From positions 5,208,001 to 5,272,000 of the forward strand of contig CAVNZM010000001.1 in NCBI GenBank assembly GCA_963693365.1: a stretch of DNA of 64,000 nt, in the 5' to 3' direction. The notes below the pieces were generated by a model. It worked only from the letters and a program-made list of their open reading frames with translations, had not been told where the DNA came from and searched no databases. The stretch's first letter is position 1, and the number at the start of each line of letters is the position of its first letter. Positions 57,925 to 64,000 of this stretch are shown piece after piece. Source of the stretch: Amoebidium appalachense (taxonomy: Eukaryota > Ichthyosporea). Position numbers and translations under genes: made by a program.

Positions 57925-58067
57925 AGGTGTGGTGGGGTGGGGGGAGGGGGGCAAAAGGTTAGGGAGTAAGGACAAGATTAGAATTTCTCTTTGCACCAAA
58001 ACAAATCGAAAACATGAATACAGAAAACACGAACACCTTGAAGGGTGAGAAAACGGGGCGGACCGGG

Positions 58068-58105
<38 letters not shown>

Positions 58106-61100
58106 GGGGGAGGGGGGAAGAGTTTGAGAACTGCGGTGTCGGAATTCCGTGCATGCTTTTTATTTGTTGGGTCTAGGCAGACATACAATCGGAATTGTGA
58201 CGGCCTGAACAAACAACACTTGGATGCTGGGGGCTTAAAAATGCTAGAGGATGGCCACAATAAGCATGCAAGCAATCATATATGCATGCCGTTTGATCCC
58301 CCCCCCCCCCCCCCCCCCCAAACCGCCCCCCCGCTACACACGTACAAGAACTAAGCATATGCATAAATGCACCTAAGCACACACGCGGGGGCACACACAC
58401 ACAGGCAAACACGCTCACGCGCACGAACACACACACACAACCACACACACAGAAAGAGAGGGGGGGATAAGTATACGCACAAATGTACCAGGCACACAAA
58501 CACACGCGCCCGCCCGCCCGCCCGCCCGCCCGCCCGCCCGCCCGCCCGCCCGCCCGCCCGCCCGCCCGCACACATGCACGCACGTGCGCACACGCGCATG
58601 CACACACACACACCTGCTTCTGGTACTGCAGCTGTCTGCGTATCTGCTGGTGTCGTATTTGTGATCTCTGCATGCTCGGTGTGGTTGCCGACCTAAAAAC
58701 ATCCCACTTAGTTTTTTTCTTTATTTTAGGTGTTGAGCCAATGACCAGTTCACTAAAACGTCCAAACAATAATGAACAACACATACCGATTGATCGTATC
58801 TTCAACACATGCACCCCCCCCCCCCCCCCCCTACCCCCTTCCCCCGGGGCCCCCCTCCCCCTCCCCCCAGCCCCTTTCCTCCACCCTCTTTTTCCCCCAT
58901 GCAAAATACACCCCCTCCTTCCACCCTCAATTGCATTTTCTTCTGTTGAGCTCCCACTCTCGCCCTCCCTCCCTATTTCCCCTGACATTTTCATCTAGCC
59001 CCCTTCCCCTCCTTCGGCTCCCTCCAACACCATTGCATGTGGCAACCTTCCACAGCCTTCCACCCCCTTCGATCCCCTTCCAATACTCACTCTGGGCTTC
59101 CCGACGATGGCACCATGAAGAAAGACCCCAACCCATCGGATGGCGGCGGGCCCTCCTGCGATCTGTAGGAATGGAGTGTTCAGTGAAGGGGTGGGGTGGG
59201 GGGGGTGGGGGGGGGGGGGAGAAGAAGGGGGAGGGGGGGGGGAGAGGGGAACATTGCACACGTGCATGCACATGTACGTAAGTGCGCATGTGCGCACAAC
59301 CGGGTATGGCTACTTCGGGAACAAACACACATCTCAACGTGTTTATGCACCCAAGAAAACACACACACACAGAGCATGCTTGGAGGCACCCACCAACGCC
59401 TCCAACCACATCCGCACAACCACGCACACACACTCATACGCACGCACACCCACACGCCTACCCTACACTCAATCACACGCGCCAACACAACATGCACAAA
59501 ATCGAGCAAAGCAAGTTTACACACACACACACACACACACACACCTCACTGCGGGCAGCTTCTTGAGCAGTGTGTCAAGTACCTGCCACACACTCCACAC
59601 CGCCTCCGAGGGCTCCCCCTGATCCAGGCCAACCATTGGTGGATCTGCACCAATCAGATCCATGAGACCAAAAAGATCCATGGAAACACAGGAACAAGAT
59701 GTGGCTGTCATTTTGCTTGGCACGCACCTCGCCCATTTAGCAACACTCCCTTCCTCTCTCCCTCCCTCCCTCCTTCCACCTCCCCTCCCCCCTCCCCTCC
59801 CCCCTTCCCGGTCCTCCCTCCCTCCCTTCCACTCCTCCCCATCCCCCTCGTCCCTCCCTCCCTCCCCTCCTCCCCCCTCCGCCCCTCTCGCTACCTCCCT
59901 CTCCCCCTCCCTTCTATCCAACTTGCCATCTCCCCTCCCCTCCCCTCTCAACCCACTCCCCATATCTGCCCCCCTTCGCCTCCAACCCCTTACTTTCCCT
60001 CCCTTCCACTCTCTCTCTCTCTGTCTCTCTCTCCCCCCCCCTCCCCCCCCCCCTCCCCCCTCTCTCTCTCCCCCTGGTCCTCCTTTCCACCTTCCTGTCT
60101 TCCACCTCATGATACTTATTCACAAACCGCACCTGACTGTATGGGTACACATCCTGTATTCCACCAACACCCACAAACCCCTTCCAAAGACCACTCCATA
60201 TATAGACAGAGTACTGAACATGGCATGCCACGAAACGAGAGGGGAAAGGGGAGAGGGACGCCGCCCGGGGGGGAGGGGGGGGAGGGGGAGGGGGTGGGGG
60301 GGGAAGAATAAATGATTGACATGGTGAACTCACCGGTAAGGGCTGGGTTTCTGCCTGCTGGGAGTGGATGGCGCCTATCAGGGGCAGATGGGCTGTATGT
60401 GTGTGTGTGTTGGGGGGGGGGGAGGGGGGGGGTAAGTAGTGGTGGTTGTGTTTTGTAGGCAGTGGGAGAAAAAGGAAGGCATATATGAGTGTGGGGATGG
60501 GTGCGGTAGGGTGAGGGTTGAAACAGACTCATGGTTCACTTATCGATTGTAAGCATTGGGCACACACATGTGCTTGTTGTCTTTTTGTGGGCACAAGCAC
60601 TTTCCGAAACCACAAATTAGAAATCAACTGAAGTACTTGTACATACGAAGTTCAGGCGCCCCCCTCCCCCCCCCCCCCCCCACTCACTCTTCCCCCCCCC
60701 CCCCCCCCCTCCCCACACACACACCCAAAAAAAAAACAAAAAAAAAAACTCAAGCATTCACACACATACACACAAAAGAATCCACAAAAACACATACACG
60801 CACACGCACACGCACACGCACATGCACCCGCACGTGCACACACATCGAGGGTAAAACATAAAAATGAACGTAGAATGAAGGGGTACCGGTATAAAAAATA
60901 AGCATAAGAAGAAAGAACGAAGACGTATAGCAAAGGGCAAGACAAAAGAAAACAGACACATACCGTCCACCAGCAGATAGTGCCTGATTTGCCCCCGTCT
61001 GGGCTCCAATAAGCGGCGATATCCGATTGGATGCCATTTGATTTCCCTCGCCGGCTATTGGCTGCTGCTCTCTAAATGGCTCCTGTGATAACCACCCAGA

Positions 61101-62223
61101 CCACAAACCCAGACATTGCAATCAACGCCATGTTTCTTCTGCTCGTTTTCCTCTTCTCTTTTGCTTAGGGTCCCTCACCCATTAACCGTTTTCGCACTCG
61201 ATCTATGCAACATCTCAGCTCCCAATATAGATAAACGGGTACTTTCTTTTTGTCGAAGGAAGAATATAATGTAAATCTTCACTCTATAAAATAAAAACAG
61301 CGCTTCTGGTCTAATTTATTAACAAAAACATGAAAGGCAAATGCTGTCTAGATCTCACGCATTAACCAAACACCTCGATCTTTACATCTATTGGTTGCAT
61401 ATCATATGTTTACCATTGCCAGTTTGTGAATGAATGCTTTCACCTCCGCAGCACTCGGTCGGATGTGATGTCGACAGAAACTCTTTATTATCAGCTTCAT
61501 CTAGAAAAAAAAATAGTTAATTCTTATGAAATTATTGCTTCAACCATATCAAAAAGTTTATGATGAAGTAGAACATTTTGAGGGCCTTTTCCATGTGCTC
61601 CCGTCGGGCACACATAAAATGTATACGAACGATTCAAGGAAATCTCGATGTCGACGTTGGGGAACCAATCGACTTCAGTAACCGCACTTACTTACGTCAG
61701 GACCGGATCTGGCCAGAGCCAAAGAAATCACCAGATCTGGTGTTCGGTTAATGGTGTGTTCGGTTGCAAAGAGAATCAACCCTACTCATTCACATCCCAA
61801 GTGAACTTTCCTAGAAACCTACAGAGGTTCTCTTGCTTTGCATGTCCCTCTTCTCTCAGCTCTCTAATTCGTTAATTCGTTAGTAGGAAAACACAGTGAA
61901 AGAGATAACAATAAAAAAAACTCGGTGTTTGGGTATATCAGTAAGAAGGGTTGTTGGGTCATGAACATCGGAATAAAGTCGGAAGAAAAAGAAAACAAAG
62001 CTGTAAAGCAAGTGAGGGGGGGTTGAATGGGAGGGGTGTGTGTGTGTTTGGGGGGGGGGGGGGGGGGGGGGGGGGGAGGGGGGGGGGGTGGTTAGAATGC
62101 GGAACGAATAACAAGTACACGATGGGAAACACGGTGCAGGACACAGGCAGAACCAAACATTCATGTATGCAACACCATTAACGCACACAGTGTGCAAAAT
62201 AAGCGGAGCCCATCCTCCGTGCG

Positions 62224-62258
<35 letters not shown>

Positions 62259-63689
62259 TGATAGCACACCTTCAAAGACTCCCTCCTCTCCTTTGATGCC
62301 TGCCTTGCCTTCTTACGTACTGCTTCCTCCAAGCTCAGTCGTCTCTGTAGATATGAAACCAGTTTAGTCAAAAATGTGATATTAGGGTGGGGGGATTGGG
62401 GTTGGGCATAACAGAAATAAACATGACCGGATTGTGTGGGTGGGGGGTGTAAAGGGTAGATCGTGGGGAGGAGGGAAGGGAGGAAAGGGCAGGAGGGAGA
62501 GAGGGGGGAGGAGGGGAAAGAAGAGGGGGGGTGGGGGGTGGGGGGGGGGGGGGGGCGGGGGAGACCCGACCAATGATAGAAAATCAGTTTTAGAGCCATT
62601 GTGTCCAGCTATGGCGTATCAGTCCCACCAGTCTGCCTCCCATTCACCTTGCAATAGCCAACCAACGTACAACCCATACACAGGTAGACAAAAAGCACCG
62701 CACACAGCCTGCCAATGTGCTTTCGTGTTTGGTTGCTGCATGTCCACATGGTGAAAGTGTAATCTGCACACATGTGCATCATCTACATGTGTGTGTGCGC
62801 CCACATGCCTGCCCACATGTACATGCACCCGTGCATGCCTATTTGCCCGTGCCCGTGCATGCCTCAGTGTTCGTGCACGTGTATGGAGGCTCGTGAGGAG
62901 GGTATCACATACCCTCAATATCTCTGCCTGGCGCACGTGGTCCCTATATAGGTGGTAGGCTGCCTCGGCAGACTGTGTGGGAGAAAATCAGGAGATATGC
63001 CCAGGTATGATTAAAAAAACTATCTCCCAACATAATAACGCACCAACATAAACAAATCATGTCGACTGGTTGCACTGAAGAATACTATCCCCTCCCCCCT
63101 CTCCCCCCTCCTTCCCCCTACCCCTCTCCCCCCCTTGCTGTCCCCTGGGAAAGTGGAAAAAATATACTATTACAAAACGATGATACTAGCAAACTACCTC
63201 TTCCTTTCTCTCTTGGCGTAACCCTCCCCTCCCCCCCAACACCCTCCCTCCCCCCCCCCCCCCCCCCCCCCCCCTCTCTTCCGTCCACCTAACACAAGCC
63301 CGTGCGTGGGCCAACACACAAACACACACAAACATGCCTACACGCAGGCAGGCACAGACACATCTACACACATCCACAACCCCTCCTCAACAACCCCACC
63401 AGCCTCACTCAAATCACTCCGCTCTCACTTGGTCTCTTAGTCCGACAGTGTTTATCAAACAACGGCGGGAAAATCTGCAAAGGAAATCTCTATGCGGCAG
63501 AAACGGGTTTCCCCCACTCTTCTCCCGTTATAAACATTCTTCCTCGTCTTCATACTCTTCTTCTTCTTCTTCTTCTTCTTCTTCTTTCTTTTTTTTTTTT
63601 TTTTTTTTTTCATGTTTGTATCTTTCTTTCTTTTTAGGCGGGGTAGGGGATGGGGTGGGTCGGTGGGTCGGTGGGTGGGTGTCCCCAGG

Positions 63690-63721
<32 letters not shown>

Positions 63722-63784
63722 AGGGGGGGAGGGAAGAACCTACCCCTGCAAATTGTAGATTACCCAACAATGATTCGTAGATAT
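51515..63784 (-). CDS. Unidentified coiled-coil protein, at least 18 exons, 5' end outside the window
   Basis: Function not recognised. Exons: 63744-63784, 62913-62972, 62270-62344, 61414-61500, 60964-61082, 60334-60392, 59545-59644, 59091-59162, 58614-58692, 57023-57127, 56305-56382, 55665-55769, 55253-55342, 54866-55047, 54076-54172, 53182-53635, 52378-52554, 51515-51843. Phases match at every join, giving about 769 codons in this window. N-terminal part: charged helices (YHLYRDHVRQAEIL, LSLEEAVRKKARQASKERRE). Middle: P/G/Q-rich linkers, MQQQQEE, then heptad-like coiled coils (ESREEAERVWRRLVESL, EETEQMRRGLSDF, LARENERLQGELSQIRQQNQ). C-terminal third: Ser/Thr/Gly-rich and probably disordered, ending SSVGYF. 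A scaffold of cytoskeleton, centrosome or membrane traffic is a guess only. The 63744-63784, 60334-60392 and 55253-55342 exons are the least certain. Confidence 0.65.
52217..52364. repeat. (GT)n and poly-G next to a coiled-coil gene exon
   Basis: (GT)n at 52217-52279 and poly-G at 52330-52364, just downstream in transcript sense of the donor at 52377. Confidence 0.95.
52669..52750. repeat. Poly-G of about 82 bases with one interruption
   Basis: The longest G tract in the window, in an intron of the coiled-coil gene; poly-C in the transcript. Confidence 0.95.
53967..54071. repeat. (ACCC)n and (AC)n after a donor
   Basis: In the transcript this reads GTACGTGTGTGTG, then (GT)n and (GGGT)n, starting at the donor of exon 54076-54172. 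Confidence 0.95.
55100..55240. repeat. Poly-C, poly-A and (GAAAA)n
   Basis: C to 55137, A to 55167, then GAAA and GAAAA units to 55240, between two exons of the coiled-coil gene. Confidence 0.95.
56383..56628. repeat. (GT)n and (GTGTGC)n before exon 56305-56382
   Basis: In the transcript a (CA)n array runs straight into the acceptor CACACAG of exon 56305-56382. Confidence 0.95.
58503..58568. repeat. (CCCG)n tetranucleotide array
   Basis: About 16 units of CCCG, embedded in (CA)-rich sequence in an intron of the coiled-coil gene. Confidence 0.95.
59754..60080. repeat. Polypyrimidine stretch
   Basis: About 330 bases of C and T on the plus strand (polypurine in the transcript), in an intron of the coiled-coil gene. 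It gives long false frames on both strands. Confidence 0.85.
62092..62240 (+). repeat. Dispersed repeat, diverged copy in the coiled-coil gene
   Basis: Follows a poly-G run with TTAGAATGCGGAACGAATAA and includes AAACACGGTGCAGGACACAGG and ATAAGCGGAGCCCATCCTC, then another poly-G run. It matches the half-copy at 13067-13190 best, and shows that the family is not confined to one gene. Confidence 0.65.
63545..63721. repeat. (TTC)n, poly-T and poly-G
   Basis: (TTC)n at about 63560-63587, poly-T, then GGGT units and poly-G at 63690-63721, just below the first coiled-coil exon in the window. Confidence 0.9.
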
Positions 63785-64000
63785 CTGTCGAACACACACC
63801 AATCAGCACTTTGAATCTAGCTGGTCACGTGACAAAACAGCCAATCGGCATCAAGCGCTATGAACTGAGCACAGGCCAAACCCATAACAGCACTGGCTCA
63901 TAGTGTGAATGCCACGTGCAACAAAAAAAAAAAAGGTTGTTGGTAACAGATGTGCATCTTTGTTACTATATTCTTCTCCGATTATGTCTGAGCTGGGTCA
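63785..64000. other. Window end, upstream part of the coiled-coil gene
   Basis: About 216 bases of ordinary sequence. No start codon exon could be assigned, so the gene probably continues beyond the window. Confidence 0.4.

Overview
The window is nuclear DNA from an intron-rich eukaryote. The signs are many short exons with GT-AG (and a few GC-AG) boundaries, a ribosomal protein gene, a Suv4-20 histone methyltransferase, a lysosomal acid lipase and a trypsin. I cannot name the species; a unicellular or early-branching lineage is as likely as an animal. Introns and spacers are packed with G/C homopolymers (some over 60 bases), (GT)n/(CA)n and (GA)n arrays, and polypurine/polypyrimidine stretches. 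Most long open frames in the window are translations of these repeats.

Layout. 494-15657 (minus): an 11-exon gene coding for a Suv4-20-type SET methyltransferase that continues into two AT-hooks, a PWWP domain and a long acidic tail. 17003-20372 (plus): ribosomal protein S24 (eS24). 20865-about 23389 (minus) and 24747-26879 (plus): two divergent paralogues of the UPF0045/MTH1187 (ECM15-like) family. 28851-30920 (minus): secreted trypsin-like protease with a one-base frameshift. 32763-44418 (plus): 15-exon lysosomal acid lipase. 45917-46524 (minus): LURP1-related protein with a one-base frameshift. 47765-48570 (plus): decayed non-LTR reverse transcriptase fragment. 48961-49641 (plus): intronless HAD phosphatase. 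51515-63784 and beyond (minus): a gene of at least 18 exons for an unrecognised coiled-coil protein.

The genes are not an operon; they are independent units in head-to-head and tail-to-tail arrangements. The main points of interest are: (a) the SET-PWWP fusion, which joins in one chain two activities that work as partners in fission yeast (Set9 and Pdp1); (b) microsatellites placed in phase with splice sites, (GT)n directly after donors and (CA)n directly before acceptors; (c) a dispersed repeat family anchored by poly-G, plus three inverted-repeat elements, one with a 9-base target duplication; (d) several exon joins or frames that a single base change would repair, which may be assembly errors, decay or real non-canonical splicing.

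Exon boundaries were found by eye, by matching splice dinucleotides, reading-frame phase and family conservation. No alignment, search or transcript evidence was available.
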